The notes beneath the pieces are model-generated. The model ran no database searches and had not been told where the DNA came from. It saw only the letters and a list, made by a program, of their open reading frames with translations. 64,000 nt of DNA from Chloroflexota bacterium (GTDB lineage: Bacteria; Chloroflexota; Anaerolineae; Aggregatilineales; Ch27), in assembly GCA_019873685.1 (NCBI GenBank), contig JAIOAT010000013.1, forward strand, positions 1 to 64,000. Direction: 5' to 3'. Shown here one piece after another: positions 36,650 through 45,618 of the stretch; positions within the stretch are counted from its first letter, which is position 1; every line of letters begins with the position of its first letter. Made by a program: the position numbers and the translations under genes.

Positions 36650-37825
36650 CTAAGCTGGGATGAAGCGGATCTTAAGCACGGCCTGGTCAAATCGGGCGCC
36701 TTCGATCTCCATGCTGTGCAGGGCGTACGGCAGCACGATGTTGCGGCGGTATGGCCCGACGCGCAGGGTCAATTCATCGCGGGAACGGTACAGGTCCAGG
36801 TCGTTGCGGTCGGCAAAGGGCAGCGGCACCTGCAGCGTGTAGCCTTCGCCAGCCGGGTCTTTCTCGATGGTGTGCGTGCGCCCGGCGAAGAACACTTCCG
36901 CCGGGTTGCGCTGGGCGTACAGTGCGTCGGCCAGCCGCCGTAGATGATCCAGGCCGCCCATCTCCGTGTCAAAGAGGGGCGCTTTTAGCAGGGGCAACTC
37001 GCCGAAGGCCTCGGCAATGAGCGCCAGATTTTCCCGCTGAGCATCCTGCCAGGCGCGAAAGTAAGGGTCGGTCACCGTGTCCGGGATGATGCGGTTGCAG
37101 ATCACGGCATCGGTCGGATACCCGTAGAGGTTCAGGTAGGTGTAGGTGCGTTGCGTCTCTTTGATGACCATCTTCTCCGCGTTGACGACCAGGCGGATGC
37201 TGCTCATTGTCGGGTCAGCCAGCAGCTCGCGGACGCGATCGAGTGTATCGAAGAGGTCCTTGACCGCTTTGAGCGCTTCGTTGTCCGGCAGGTCGCTGCC
37301 CATTGCCAGGCGGCTGAGCGGACGCAGCAGACGGGCCGCCGTTCCCCCGGCCAGAGCGATGATCTTCTCCAGCCACCAGCGCGTGGCGTCCGGCAGGCTG
37401 AGCAGGCGCAGCGTCTCGGCGGTTGGCGCGGCGTCTACCACCAGCACGTCAAACTCCTGCTCCTCAAAATACTTGTTGATCCAGAGCAGGTGCGCGCCTT
37501 CTTCCAGGCCCGGCAGCAGGGTCACTTCCTCCGCCACGATCGCCTCTACCCCGCGCTGGGTGAACAGGGTGACCATGTATTCCTGGAACTTACCCCAGTA
37601 CTTCTCCATCGAGTAGCGGGCGTCGACTTCCTGCGCCCACAGGTTGGGCAGGATGGCGACTGGCTCCGGCCCGATCTTGACATCGAGCGAATCGGCCAGG
37701 CTGTGGGCCGTGTCGGTGCTGATCACGATCGTCTTGAGGCCCAGGTCGGCGCAGCGCAGCGCGGTTGCCGCTGAGATGCTCGTCTTGCCCACGCCGCCTT
37801 TGCCGGTGTGTACGATGATACGCAT
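36650..37825 (-). CDS. ArsA/Get3 family ATPase with C-terminal Hsp20-like domain
   Basis: This 391-residue protein has the deviant Walker A GKGGVGKTS (about 8-16), switch I DTAHSLADS, a DAAPTAETLRLL switch II and the VVNAEK segment. The last 85 residues (from about 305) form a small beta-rich domain resembling the Hsp20/alpha-crystallin-like domain attached to many ArsA-type ATPases. It has one ATPase half and no arsenite-linked cysteines or ars genes nearby, so it is more likely a chaperone-type ATPase. ATG 37825 is preferred over the TTG at 37834. Confidence 0.87.
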   Translation of the reverse strand: MRIIVHTGKGGVGKTSISAATALRCADLGLKTIVISTDTAHSLADSLDVKIGPEPVAILPNLWAQEVDARYSMEKYWGKFQEYMVTLFTQRGVEAIVAEEVTLLPGLEEGAHLLWINKYFEEQEFDVLVVDAAPTAETLRLLSLPDATRWWLEKIIALAGGTAARLLRPLSRLAMGSDLPDNEALKAVKDLFDTLDRVRELLADPTMSSIRLVVNAEKMVIKETQRTYTYLNLYGYPTDAVICNRIIPDTVTDPYFRAWQDAQRENLALIAEAFGELPLLKAPLFDTEMGGLDHLRRLADALYAQRNPAEVFFAGRTHTIEKDPAGEGYTLQVPLPFADRNDLDLYRSRDELTLRVGPYRRNIVLPYALHSMEIEGARFDQAVLKIRFIPA

Positions 37826-37943
37826 GTGCTCCAACTCCCGTTGAAACGCTCTTCCGGTGGATTGCAGCCCTATCCCGTTATACGCAGCCCGTCTGCGGAA
37901 GTTCTACCGCGCTGCGGGGGTGTCGACAAGTTGCTCCCGGCAG

Positions 37944-37972
37944 TTGCCGATCCGGGCGACGCTCCCTATACT
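37944..37972 (+). promoter_or_regulatory. sigma70-type promoter for the LarA-like gene
   Basis: TTGCCG (37944-37949) and TATACT (37967-37972) are 17 bases apart. A start near 37979 would leave a leader of about 26 nt containing AAGGGGGAG before ATG 38005. Confidence 0.6.
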
Positions 37973-38004
37973 GGGCAACGGGTCAACTGTCAGAAGGGGG
38001 AGCT

Positions 38005-39318
38005 ATGGATCACACACTACGCCTGCCCTGGGGCAGGGAAACACTGACGCTACACCTGCCGGAGAACTGGTCACTGCTGGGGGAGATGACGCCGCAGCCC
38101 CTGCCAGCCGTGGCGGATGTGACAGCAGAGACTGCCCGCGCCCTGGAGAAACCCTATGGCATGTCACGCCTGGCGGAACTGGTGGGCGCGGCAGCGCGGA
38201 TCGCCCTGGTGATCGATGATGACAGCCGCCCGACTCCGGTCGCCCGGCTGCTGCCGGCGGTCATTGCCGAGATTGAACGCGGCGGCGCCGGGCTGGAACG
38301 GGTAACCCTGATCGCGGCGCTGGGGGTGCACCGCCCGATGACCGATGCTGAGATTGCCCGCCGTGTTGGCGAGCAGGTAGCGCCCCGACTGAAGATCGCC
38401 ACGCACAACCCTGATGATCCGGCAGGGTTGGCTGAACTGGGAACAACAAGTCGCGGTACGCCGGTGCAGATCAGCCGCGTGGTCGCAGAGGCCGATCTGG
38501 TGATCTCGATCGGCTGCATCGAGCCGCATATCATCGCCAGCTTTGGCGGCGGGTACAAAAACCTGGTGCCTGGCGTGGCCGGGCGGGCGACCATCGCCCA
38601 CAATCACGCTCTGAACTGCCAGCCGGCTACGTTCAACAGCGTTGGCCAGCCGATCGATCGCAACCCCGTGCGCCTGGACCTGGAAGAAGCGGCGGCGATG
38701 ATTCGCCCGCCGGTGTTTGTGGTCAACGCTGTGCTGAACAGCGCCCTGGATGTCGTGCGGGTAGTGGCCGGGCATCCGGTTGCCGCCCACCGGGAAGGGG
38801 CGCAGGTCAGCGCCGCGATCTACGGCGTGCGCATTCCCAAGCTGGCCGATGTGGTGATCACTTCCTCGCATCCCATGGATCAGGACCTTCGCCAGGGCGT
38901 CAAGGCGTTGGCCAACACGATCCGGGCGGTACGGCGGGGTGGAGTTCTGCTCACGCTGGTGCGGGCGGAAGAAGGCGTGGGCGTGTTCGGGTTGGCGAAC
39001 CGCCGCCTGCCGCTGGGACGGGGGACATTGCGGACGCTGGCACCGGTGCTGCTGGCGCTCTTGCCGCGCCTCAAGCTCAAGAACATGGGCGAGGAAGATC
39101 GGTTCTTCCTGTACTTTGCTCTGCAGGCCATGCGCCACGCCACCCTGTTGCTCTACGCGCCGACTATCCCGCCAGAGGTGCGGGCTAACCTGCCTTTTGT
39201 GCAGTTCGTCGATTCCGTGGAGGAAGGCATCGCGCTCGCCCGGGGCAAATTCCCAGGGCGGGCGGAGGTGCTTGCCTTCCCGCATGGCGGGAGCACGTAC
39301 CCGATTCTGCCGGAATGA
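38005..39318 (+). CDS. larA: LarA-like nickel-pincer racemase/epimerase (DUF2088)
   Basis: This 437-residue protein belongs to the lactate racemase family. In Lactiplantibacillus LarA, the NPN cofactor is bound through a lysine and a histidine; equivalents here are Lys185 in GGYKNL and His175 in IEPHII. Catalytic His109 (GVHRPMT), the DDDSRP motif (71-76) and Lys300 (QGVKAL) are also in place. The substrate may be lactate or another 2-hydroxyacid. The cofactor-making genes larB, larC and larE are absent from the window, so they must lie elsewhere if the protein is active. Confidence 0.8.
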   Translation: MDHTLRLPWGRETLTLHLPENWSLLGEMTPQPLPAVADVTAETARALEKPYGMSRLAELVGAAARIALVIDDDSRPTPVARLLPAVIAEIERGGAGLERVTLIAALGVHRPMTDAEIARRVGEQVAPRLKIATHNPDDPAGLAELGTTSRGTPVQISRVVAEADLVISIGCIEPHIIASFGGGYKNLVPGVAGRATIAHNHALNCQPATFNSVGQPIDRNPVRLDLEEAAAMIRPPVFVVNAVLNSALDVVRVVAGHPVAAHREGAQVSAAIYGVRIPKLADVVITSSHPMDQDLRQGVKALANTIRAVRRGGVLLTLVRAEEGVGVFGLANRRLPLGRGTLRTLAPVLLALLPRLKLKNMGEEDRFFLYFALQAMRHATLLLYAPTIPPEVRANLPFVQFVDSVEEGIALARGKFPGRAEVLAFPHGGSTYPILPE

Positions 39319-39325
39319 GCCTCTG

Positions 39326-40702
39326 TTAGTGCCCCATATGGCCGTTGCTTGCGGCAGCGATGGCCAGCCCTGAGGAGACGCTCAGAAACGGCTTGTGCGG
39401 GCGCAGTTTTTCCTGGCCAAAGCGGGCGGCGAGCAGATCGGTGATCGCTGGCGTGGCCGACGCACCGCCGGTGCAGATCACAATAGCGATGTCAGCGGGC
39501 GTGCGTCCGGCGGCGCTGACCACCCGGCTGACTGCCCGGTCGATCTGATCGAGATAGTCCTGGATGGCCCGCGTGAACATCTGCCGGGTGATACGCTGGT
39601 CGATGTCGATTCCCTCTACGTGGAACGAGAGGGTGACTTCTTCCTGCTGGGAAAGCGCGATCTTGGCCTGTTCGATAGCCTCGAATAGCTGATAACCGTG
39701 CTTGTTGTTGATCAGCGTGTAGAGGGCAGTGAATTCCGGCCCGGCTTTGTTAACAGTGGCCGCCCGCTTGATCTCGCGGAAGTACTGGTGCCGGGTCAGG
39801 TCGGGATGGCGCGCCCAGTCCAGCAGGTAGTCGTAGACCTCGTAGGAGAGCTTGCGGTCGCCTTCGTGCGCCTTGCCATAGCCGAAGTGCTTCCACAGGA
39901 ACTTCTCCATGATGCGCTGGTCAAAGTTGTTGCCGCCGATGAGCAACCCTTCCGTGGCCAGCACAACGGGCAACTCCGGGCCGCCGATCTCCGCTACGGT
40001 TAGGTCAAGCGTGCCGCCGCCAAAGTCGAAGATCAGAGCCGCCTGGCGTTCGCTCAGGCTGGCATGGTAGGAATAGGCCGCGGCGATCGGCTCCAGCATG
40101 AAGCCGACGCGCTGGAATCCGGCGGCGTGAGCGGCCTGGCGCAGGATCGCCTCGGCGCGGGCGTCATTGCGCGGGCTGCCGGTGAAGGTCACCGGGCGGC
40201 CAAGCAGCACCTCCTGCACCGGCTGTCCAGCGGCGCGCTCGGCGGCCCCGTGCAGCTCCCGCAGCAAGAGGGTGATCAGTTCCTCGATGGTATACAGGCG
40301 GCCAAAGATGGCGGTCCCGGCGTAGTTAGGGTTGCGCAGGGCGGTCTTGATCGATTGCAGCAGGCGGCCATAAGCGCCAATGTCTTCCTGCACGAAGACG
40401 TCGTGGTGGATCAACACCGGCTCGACCTGGCCACCCAGCGCAGAAGGCATGTCAATGGTTACCCAGTAGTCGATCGTCCCCGCGTGACGTGTTTCCCAGA
40501 CGGCGGGCCGACCGGTGTCCTCGCTCAGGTAGCGGCGGGCAGCGGCCTTGCCGAGCAGGTAGTCGTAGCTGCGCATGATGTACAGCAGCGAGGGCAGCAC
40601 CCCTGATTCCTCGCTGAACGAGGACTGCACGATCGTCAGGTCGCCGTCCCGGTAGAGTGCGGCACTGGAATTGGTCGTGCCAAAATCAAGCCCCAGGATC
40701 AT
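39326..40702 (-). CDS. short Hsp70-family protein (YegD-like)
   Basis: This 458-residue protein has the Hsp70 actin-like ATPase fold: phosphate-1 loop GLDFGTTNSSAAL, phosphate-2 IFDFGGGTLDLTV and adenosine motif VICTGGASATPAI. It ends about 150 residues short of DnaK and lacks a normal substrate-binding domain and lid, as in YegD-type proteins. ATG 40702 follows AGGGACAGGGGG. Its 3' end lies 7 bases from the convergent larA-like stop. Confidence 0.85.
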   Translation of the reverse strand: MILGLDFGTTNSSAALYRDGDLTIVQSSFSEESGVLPSLLYIMRSYDYLLGKAAARRYLSEDTGRPAVWETRHAGTIDYWVTIDMPSALGGQVEPVLIHHDVFVQEDIGAYGRLLQSIKTALRNPNYAGTAIFGRLYTIEELITLLLRELHGAAERAAGQPVQEVLLGRPVTFTGSPRNDARAEAILRQAAHAAGFQRVGFMLEPIAAAYSYHASLSERQAALIFDFGGGTLDLTVAEIGGPELPVVLATEGLLIGGNNFDQRIMEKFLWKHFGYGKAHEGDRKLSYEVYDYLLDWARHPDLTRHQYFREIKRAATVNKAGPEFTALYTLINNKHGYQLFEAIEQAKIALSQQEEVTLSFHVEGIDIDQRITRQMFTRAIQDYLDQIDRAVSRVVSAAGRTPADIAIVICTGGASATPAITDLLAARFGQEKLRPHKPFLSVSSGLAIAAASNGHMGH

Positions 40703-40755
40703 CCCCCTGTCCCTCTTGGTCCCCTGGCCAACCGGCCGTGTTCCGTTTTGGTGGT

Positions 40756-40802
40756 AAAGCGCTGAAAGCGCTAACAATACCGTGCTACGGCACGTCTGGC
40801 AA
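40756..40802 (-). promoter_or_regulatory. promoter and tandem operator-like repeat for the Hsp70-like gene
   Basis: On the minus strand TTGCCA (40802-40797) and TATTGT (40779-40774) are 17 bases apart. The expected start falls inside two direct copies of AAAGCGCT (40756-40763 and 40765-40772, plus-strand reading), which also form an inverted repeat. The spacer holds a CGTGC-TACG-GCACG hairpin (40781-40794). It differs from the CIRCE element. Confidence 0.5.
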
Positions 40803-41042
40803 CAATTTGTATGGCGCAGCTAAAGGCACGGTTGTCAACGATTCCACCAGACAGTTGGGGATGGGAAGCGACAACCATACAGCCTTACCGCCGCTGTGAA
40901 ACCAGCGCTCGCCTTCTGCCTCTGGTTTACCCTTTCGTCTGCCGCTGCGCTGGTTGTGGTGCATCCTCCGATAACGGGTTTGCCAATGGTCGGTGGTGAA
41001 GCGCGGCTTGCAGGCGTGCGGCGAGAGCGGCGAGATCGACTC

Positions 41043-41071
41043 TTGTCGGGGCGGGGCGGATAAGGTAAGAT
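41043..41071 (+). promoter_or_regulatory. sigma70-type promoter for rplI
   Basis: TTGTCG (41043-41048) and TAAGAT (41066-41071) are separated by 17 bases. The start would lie near 41078, with a 34-nt leader carrying GGAAGGAA before ATG 41112. Confidence 0.6.
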
Positions 41072-41111
41072 AGCGCCCTGATACTCCATCAGAGGGAAGG
41101 AATCCGGGAAG

Positions 41112-41708
41112 ATGAAAGTTATCCTCACGGCAGATGTCTACAAGCACGGCGTGGCAGGTGAGGTGGTCAGGGTAGCGGATGGGTACGCCCGTAACTATTT
41201 GATCCCCCAGGGCCTGGCCGTCAAGGCGACGCCCGGTGCGCTCAAGCAGAGCGAAAAACTGCGGGAGACGGCGGCGGCCCGTAAGGCAGCCCTGGAGAAC
41301 CAGCTGAATGAACTGGCGCGCCAGATCGATGGCGTGACGCTGGTCTTTGGCCGGCGCGCCGGCGCTAACGGCAAACTCTACGGCTCTGTGACCTCGACTG
41401 ACATTCAGCAGGCGCTGCTGGAAAAGACCGGCGTTGACCTGAACCGCCGCCGGATCGCCCAGCAGTCCATCCGTGAACTGGGCGAGTTTGAGGTGCCGGT
41501 TCGCCTGGGCAGCGAATTCACGCCCAAGCTCAACGTGATCGTCGTCCGCGAAGAGGAACTGGCCAGCTACCTGGCTCCGGCAGCGGAAGCCGCGGCCCCC
41601 GCGGAAGAGGAAGCGGCTCCGGAACTGGCTGGCGAGAAGATTGTCGAACTGATCAAGGAAGCCGAAGCCAGAGCAGCCACCCTCGGCGAGACCGGGTCGG
41701 CGGAATAG
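41112..41708 (+). CDS. rplI: 50S ribosomal protein L9
   Basis: This 198-residue L9 has the hallmark N terminus MKVILTADVYKHGVAGEVVRV and the DGYARNYLIPQGLA signature, followed by the long helix and the C-terminal domain (GKLYGSVTSTDI). It is about 50 residues longer than the usual 150, owing to an Ala/Glu-rich tail after residue 155. L9 binds 23S rRNA and helps maintain reading frame. It is followed 7 bases later by a zinc-ribbon-type gene. Confidence 0.95.
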   Translation: MKVILTADVYKHGVAGEVVRVADGYARNYLIPQGLAVKATPGALKQSEKLRETAAARKAALENQLNELARQIDGVTLVFGRRAGANGKLYGSVTSTDIQQALLEKTGVDLNRRRIAQQSIRELGEFEVPVRLGSEFTPKLNVIVVREEELASYLAPAAEAAAPAEEEAAPELAGEKIVELIKEAEARAATLGETGSAE

Positions 41709-41715
41709 GCCGCGC

Positions 41716-42066
41716 ATGCCCTCTGACTCTGATCGCGAACATGCGACGCTGATCCGTTACCTGATCGACACGTTGCCCTGCGTGGAATGTGGCGGTTCTT
41801 ATGGCACGCAGGATATCACCGTCGTCGATGAGGACGCGGAAAGCTGGACCCTGGTAGCCCAGTGCCCGCATTGCGGAGCGGAGAGCGTCGTCAGGGCGGT
41901 GCTGGATGAGGACGCCGGGGAGCCGGCGGTTGAAGCTGGCGAGCCGGCTGCGCCCGAAGCCGGGGATATCGCGGTCGATCTGCCTCCCGATGCGGCGGAG
42001 GTCGCCGCCTGGCGACGCTTTCTGCGCGAATTTGATGGCGATCTGCGCGATCTGCTGCGGAGCTAG
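41716..42066 (+). CDS. small zinc-ribbon-like protein
   Basis: This 116-residue protein has two CxxC pairs, CVEC (about 22-25) and CPHC (about 50-53), spaced as in a zinc ribbon. The middle is acidic and Ala/Pro-rich (65-90) and the C terminus is a charged helix. It starts 7 bases after rplI, so the two are likely co-transcribed. A role in nucleic-acid or protein binding is a guess; the family is not recognised. Confidence 0.65.
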   Translation: MPSDSDREHATLIRYLIDTLPCVECGGSYGTQDITVVDEDAESWTLVAQCPHCGAESVVRAVLDEDAGEPAVEAGEPAAPEAGDIAVDLPPDAAEVAAWRRFLREFDGDLRDLLRS

Positions 42067-42127
42067 CTGCGCGGCAGTCGCCGCGTTTGATTCTGCCGGG
42101 TGAGGCTTGTCAAGCGAACGGGCCAGC

Positions 42128-43372
42128 ATGGACGCCGAGAGGCTGGGACAGCAGCTGCGCAGCGCGCGCGAAGCCCGGGAACTGACCCTGGAAGAGGTGG
42201 AGCAGGCGCTTCGCATCCGGGCCAGGTACCTGGAGGCTTTTGAAGCGGGCGCATATGGTGACCTGCCGGGGGCCGTGCAGGCCCGCGGCTTTTTGCGCAA
42301 TTATGCCCGCTTCCTGCGCCTGGATGAGGAAGCGATCCTGGCGCAGTTTGAGGCGGCCTGGGCCGCGCATGGCGGCGGGCAGGGGCGTACCCCTGTTGTC
42401 CGCCGTGGCGCCCCTCCCGCAACAGGGCCGTTGTCGCCCGTCACCCCCCTGGCGGAACATCCTTTTGCTGTGGCTGTTGAAGCAGGACGGCGTCGACGGG
42501 CCGGGATCGTTTTCGGGACGTTGATCGGGATCGTTGCCCTGATCGGGTTATGCCTGGGCGGGACGAGGCTGGTGGAGCGATTGCTGACCGCGCAGGCGGA
42601 TCGGGCCAGCACCGATCTGGTGAGCATCCTGCCGACCGTGCCTTCGCTTACGCCCAGCGCCACGTTCCTGCCTTCACCCACGCCTCTGCCAGGAGCGCGG
42701 CAGGTTGCCGGGGCGACGCCGATCACCGACCGGGTCGTGCTGGATGTGACCGTGGTGCAGCGCACTTACCTGCGGGTGACGGTTGACGGCGTGGAGATCT
42801 TCAACGGCCTGGTCCGACCGGGTACGCAGCTGCAGTATCAGGCTCAGCAGGTGCTTAACCTGCAGGCCAGCAATGGCGCCGGGCTGGAAGTGGTCTTCAA
42901 CAACCTGCCGCTGGGGCCGCTGGGGCTGCGCGGCGAGGCGATTGATACGACTTTCACGCCTGACCTGGTACTGACTCCTACCCCCGACCTGGCTCCAACG
43001 GCGACCTTTACCCCTTCACCAACGCCGGTGATTGACGTCACCTTTGCCACAGTGGAAGGCACGCCTGACCCGGCGCTTTCCGGCAAGGCGGGGCAGGGGG
43101 CTGGCGCTCCGACTCCGCTGCCGCTGCCGGATGTCGCCCGCGATGTTTCCGGCGGTGCGACCTTGACCGGCGTCCCGTCGGAGCCATCGCCAACGTTGCC
43201 CGTTCCGGGCGGCATCCCAACCCTCGCGCCTTCCGTCACACCCACGCTGACGGCTACACCATCCCCCACGCCGACGCTCACCGTCACTCCGTCGCCGACG
43301 TTCACGCCGTCACCGACGCCGATTCTGCCGCCGCGCCTGACCAGCACGCCGATACCCGTCAAAGAACCCTAG
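42128..43372 (+). CDS. rodZ: RodZ-like helix-turn-helix membrane protein
   Basis: This 414-residue protein has an N-terminal Xre-type helix-turn-helix (about 2-75: LGQQLRSAREARELTLEEVEQ), a membrane helix (about 122-145) and an extracytoplasmic DUF4115 beta domain (about 200-275). The tail is about 130 residues rich in Thr, Pro and Ser. This is the RodZ layout, a protein linking MreB to the cell wall, although the tail is unusually long. ATG 42128 is chosen by domain start; TTG 42107 is possible. Confidence 0.8.
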   Translation: MDAERLGQQLRSAREARELTLEEVEQALRIRARYLEAFEAGAYGDLPGAVQARGFLRNYARFLRLDEEAILAQFEAAWAAHGGGQGRTPVVRRGAPPATGPLSPVTPLAEHPFAVAVEAGRRRRAGIVFGTLIGIVALIGLCLGGTRLVERLLTAQADRASTDLVSILPTVPSLTPSATFLPSPTPLPGARQVAGATPITDRVVLDVTVVQRTYLRVTVDGVEIFNGLVRPGTQLQYQAQQVLNLQASNGAGLEVVFNNLPLGPLGLRGEAIDTTFTPDLVLTPTPDLAPTATFTPSPTPVIDVTFATVEGTPDPALSGKAGQGAGAPTPLPLPDVARDVSGGATLTGVPSEPSPTLPVPGGIPTLAPSVTPTLTATPSPTPTLTVTPSPTFTPSPTPILPPRLTSTPIPVKEP

Positions 43373-43386
43373 AAAGACGCCCGCTG

Positions 43387-44814
43387 ATGTCCCGTCGCCG
43401 CCAACACTACTACCTGCTCAGCCTCGGTTGCGCCAAGAATACCGTCGATTCGCAGAGCATGGCTCAGCTCCTGGAGGGCGCGGGCCTGCGCGGGACGGAC
43501 GATCCTACCCGGGCCGGCGTGTTGATCGTCAACACCTGCGGATTCATCGAAAGCGCCCGCCAGGAATCGATCGCGGCGCTGAACGATCTGGCTGCGCTCA
43601 AGCGCGATGGCCAGTTGCTGATCGCCGCCGGTTGCCTGTCCCAGCGCTACGGGCAGGAGCTAGCCCGGCAGGTGCCCGGACTGGACGGCGTGATCGGCAC
43701 GCGGCGCTGGATGGATATCGTCGATCTGGTCAGCCGCCTGCGCCAGCGCCGCCACCCGGAGCCGATCTACCACCTGCCGGATGAGGCGCTCACGGTTGGC
43801 GCGGATGAGCGGGGCACACTGCGGGCCGCCCGCCAGGGAGCCAGCGCCTACCTGAAGATCGCCGACGGTTGCCGCCGCCCGTGCGCTTTTTGCGCCATCC
43901 CCATGATCAAGGGCACAGCGGTCAGCCGACCGCTGGCTGCCATCCTCGACGAAGCCCGCCGCCTCCGCGACAGCGGAGTCAAAGAGCTGATCCTGATCGC
44001 GCAGGATCTGACCGATTACGGCCATGATCTGGGTCTCAAGGACGGCCTGGCGCAGTTGCTGGAGGCGCTGGTCAGGGCGGTGCCGGATATGCCCTGGATT
44101 CGGCTGATGTACGCCTATCCGGGGGCGGTCACGCCACGCCTGATCGACCTGATGGCGGAGACGCCACAGATCTTGCCCTACCTGGATATCCCGTTGCAGC
44201 ATGGCCACCGCGATACCCTGCTCCGGATGCGCCGCCCGGCCAATGTGGAGTGGGTCTACCGCACCATCGCGGCCATGCGCGCCCGGATGCCCGACCTGGC
44301 GATCCGCACCACGTTCATCGTTGGCTACCCTGGCGAGACCGAAGAGGAATTCGCGGCGCTGCTGCAGATGGTGCGCGATCTACAGTTCGACCGGGTGGGT
44401 GTGTTTACCTACTCCTATGAAGCCGGGACGCCCAGCGCCGCCCTGCCGGGCCACCTGCCGGAGGAAGTCAAGGAAGCCCGCCGTGACGCCCTCATGGCAC
44501 TCCAGCAGGGCATCTCCCTGGCCCGCAACCAGGCCCAGGTGGGCCGGACACTAGATGTGCTGGTGGAAGGTCACGCCCGCGCGGAGGATGAGCATGGTCA
44601 GCCGCTGGAAATGATCATCAGCGTGGGGCGCAGCTACCGCGACGCGCCGGAGATCGATGGCTACGTGGTGGTGGAGGGCGAGCTGCCGGTCGGGGAGATC
44701 GTGCCGGTGCGCATCACTGGAGCGATGACCTACGACCTGATCGGGACGCCGGAACTGGCGCCGGGGCGGGTGGTCACGCCGGGGCAGGTCTACGGACCAG
44801 GCGATTTGACGTAA
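43387..44814 (+). CDS. rimO: ribosomal protein S12 methylthiotransferase RimO
   Basis: This 475-residue radical-SAM enzyme methylthiolates an aspartate of ribosomal protein S12. It has the N-terminal domain with SLGCAKNTVDS and NTCGFIESARQES, the radical-SAM cluster motif CRRPCAFC followed by AIPMIKG (RimO-specific), TTFIVGYPGETEEEF, and a C-terminal TRAM-like domain (about 390-460). All six cluster cysteines appear present. It starts 15 bases after the RodZ-like gene. Confidence 0.94.
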   Translation: MSRRRQHYYLLSLGCAKNTVDSQSMAQLLEGAGLRGTDDPTRAGVLIVNTCGFIESARQESIAALNDLAALKRDGQLLIAAGCLSQRYGQELARQVPGLDGVIGTRRWMDIVDLVSRLRQRRHPEPIYHLPDEALTVGADERGTLRAARQGASAYLKIADGCRRPCAFCAIPMIKGTAVSRPLAAILDEARRLRDSGVKELILIAQDLTDYGHDLGLKDGLAQLLEALVRAVPDMPWIRLMYAYPGAVTPRLIDLMAETPQILPYLDIPLQHGHRDTLLRMRRPANVEWVYRTIAAMRARMPDLAIRTTFIVGYPGETEEEFAALLQMVRDLQFDRVGVFTYSYEAGTPSAALPGHLPEEVKEARRDALMALQQGISLARNQAQVGRTLDVLVEGHARAEDEHGQPLEMIISVGRSYRDAPEIDGYVVVEGELPVGEIVPVRITGAMTYDLIGTPELAPGRVVTPGQVYGPGDLT

Positions 44815-44894
44815 GCTCCGACGGCACAGTCTGACCGCACTGCTGACCTTACCCGCTTGTCGTGCGGGGTAGTGGCCCAGTTGTGCGGGACCCC

Positions 44895-44918
44895 TGCCGG
44901 AGTGTCCGGCACGATAAT
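44895..44918 (+). promoter_or_regulatory. hairpin next to a GATAAT box
   Basis: A 7-bp inverted repeat (TGCCGGA at 44895-44901, TCCGGCA at 44905-44911) abuts GATAAT (44913-44918). It may be part of the promoter of the haem-domain gene at 44967. No convincing -35 is visible, so support is weak. Confidence 0.3.
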
Positions 44919-44966
44919 GCTCCCTGTTCGCTCGCCGGTCGCCAGATGACCGATGGAGGCAAAGAG

Positions 44967-45440
44967 ATGCAGCCGCGCCAGAGAAGATTCTTGTCGATTG
45001 TTGTAGGGGTAGTGGTTGTCGGATTCATTGTTCTACAGGTCATTCCCTTCAAACAACGTACCAACCCGCCGGTGACGCTACAGATTGCCTGGGATTCCCC
45101 GCAAACGGAAACGCTGGTCAGAAACGCCTGCTTTGACTGTCACAGCAACGAGACACGCTGGCTCTGGTATTCGGCTATCGCGCCGGTGCGGTGGTTGCTC
45201 GTGGATCATGTCGAAGATGGGCGGGATGCCATGAACTTTTCCACAGGCGATCTGGAACTGGATGAGATCGTCAAAGAGATCGAACGCGGGGCAATGCCCC
45301 CGGCGTATTACACACCGCTGCATCCGGAGGCGAATCTGACGTCTACCCAGCGCGGGCAACTCATCGCTGGCCTGCGCGCATCGCTGGCGAATCTGCCCGG
45401 GGGGGAGGGTGAGCGGGAAGGCGACGGGGATGAAGGTTAA
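44967..45440 (+). CDS. membrane-anchored CxxCH haem-binding domain protein
   Basis: This 157-residue protein has one membrane helix (about 7-27) and an extracytoplasmic domain holding CFDCH (about 56-60), a c-type haem attachment site. The pattern NACFDCHSNETRWLWYSAIAP and the later MPPAYYTPLHPEA match the Haem_bd family. The methionine in AMPP is a possible axial ligand. ATG 44967 follows GGAGG (44955-44959). It probably carries electrons at the membrane; partners are not in the window. Confidence 0.82.
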   Translation: MQPRQRRFLSIVVGVVVVGFIVLQVIPFKQRTNPPVTLQIAWDSPQTETLVRNACFDCHSNETRWLWYSAIAPVRWLLVDHVEDGRDAMNFSTGDLELDEIVKEIERGAMPPAYYTPLHPEANLTSTQRGQLIAGLRASLANLPGGEGEREGDGDEG

Positions 45441-45462
45441 TCCGGGCAAGGCAGCCTGGCAG

Positions 45463-45495
45463 GGGGCGCATCTCCGGTATGCGCCCCTTTTGTTG
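45463..45495 (+). terminator. rho-independent terminator
   Basis: A 9-bp stem GGGGCGCAT (45463-45471) pairs with 45479-45487 over a 7-base loop, followed by TTTTGTTGT. It lies just after the haem-domain gene. Confidence 0.85.
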
Positions 45496-45618
45496 TCATA
45501 AAGCGGTCGTGATAAGACGCATGCATCGCCGGCCGCTTTCGGTATGATGTAGGCGGCAAATGTCTGGAGAACTGATTAGGAGGGGTTGATTGTCGTCGCT
45601 CATCATGACGTGTGTCAC

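Larger units (their letters stand above)
40703..41111. other. 409-base divergent intergenic region
   Basis: This region separates the Hsp70-like gene from rplI. It holds the promoter and repeat of the former (40756-40802) and the rplI promoter (41043-41071). The middle (about 40810-41040) shows no gene I can support; frames there lack ribosome sites. Confidence 0.5.

Noticed and set aside
40756-40772. CIRCE heat-shock element
   Set aside because: The sequence does not match TTAGCACTC-N9-GAGTGCTAA; only the idea of a repeat near an Hsp70 gene is shared.
40785-41717. 310-codon minus-strand open frame
   Set aside because: It is antisense to rplI and its promoter; translation shows no domain.
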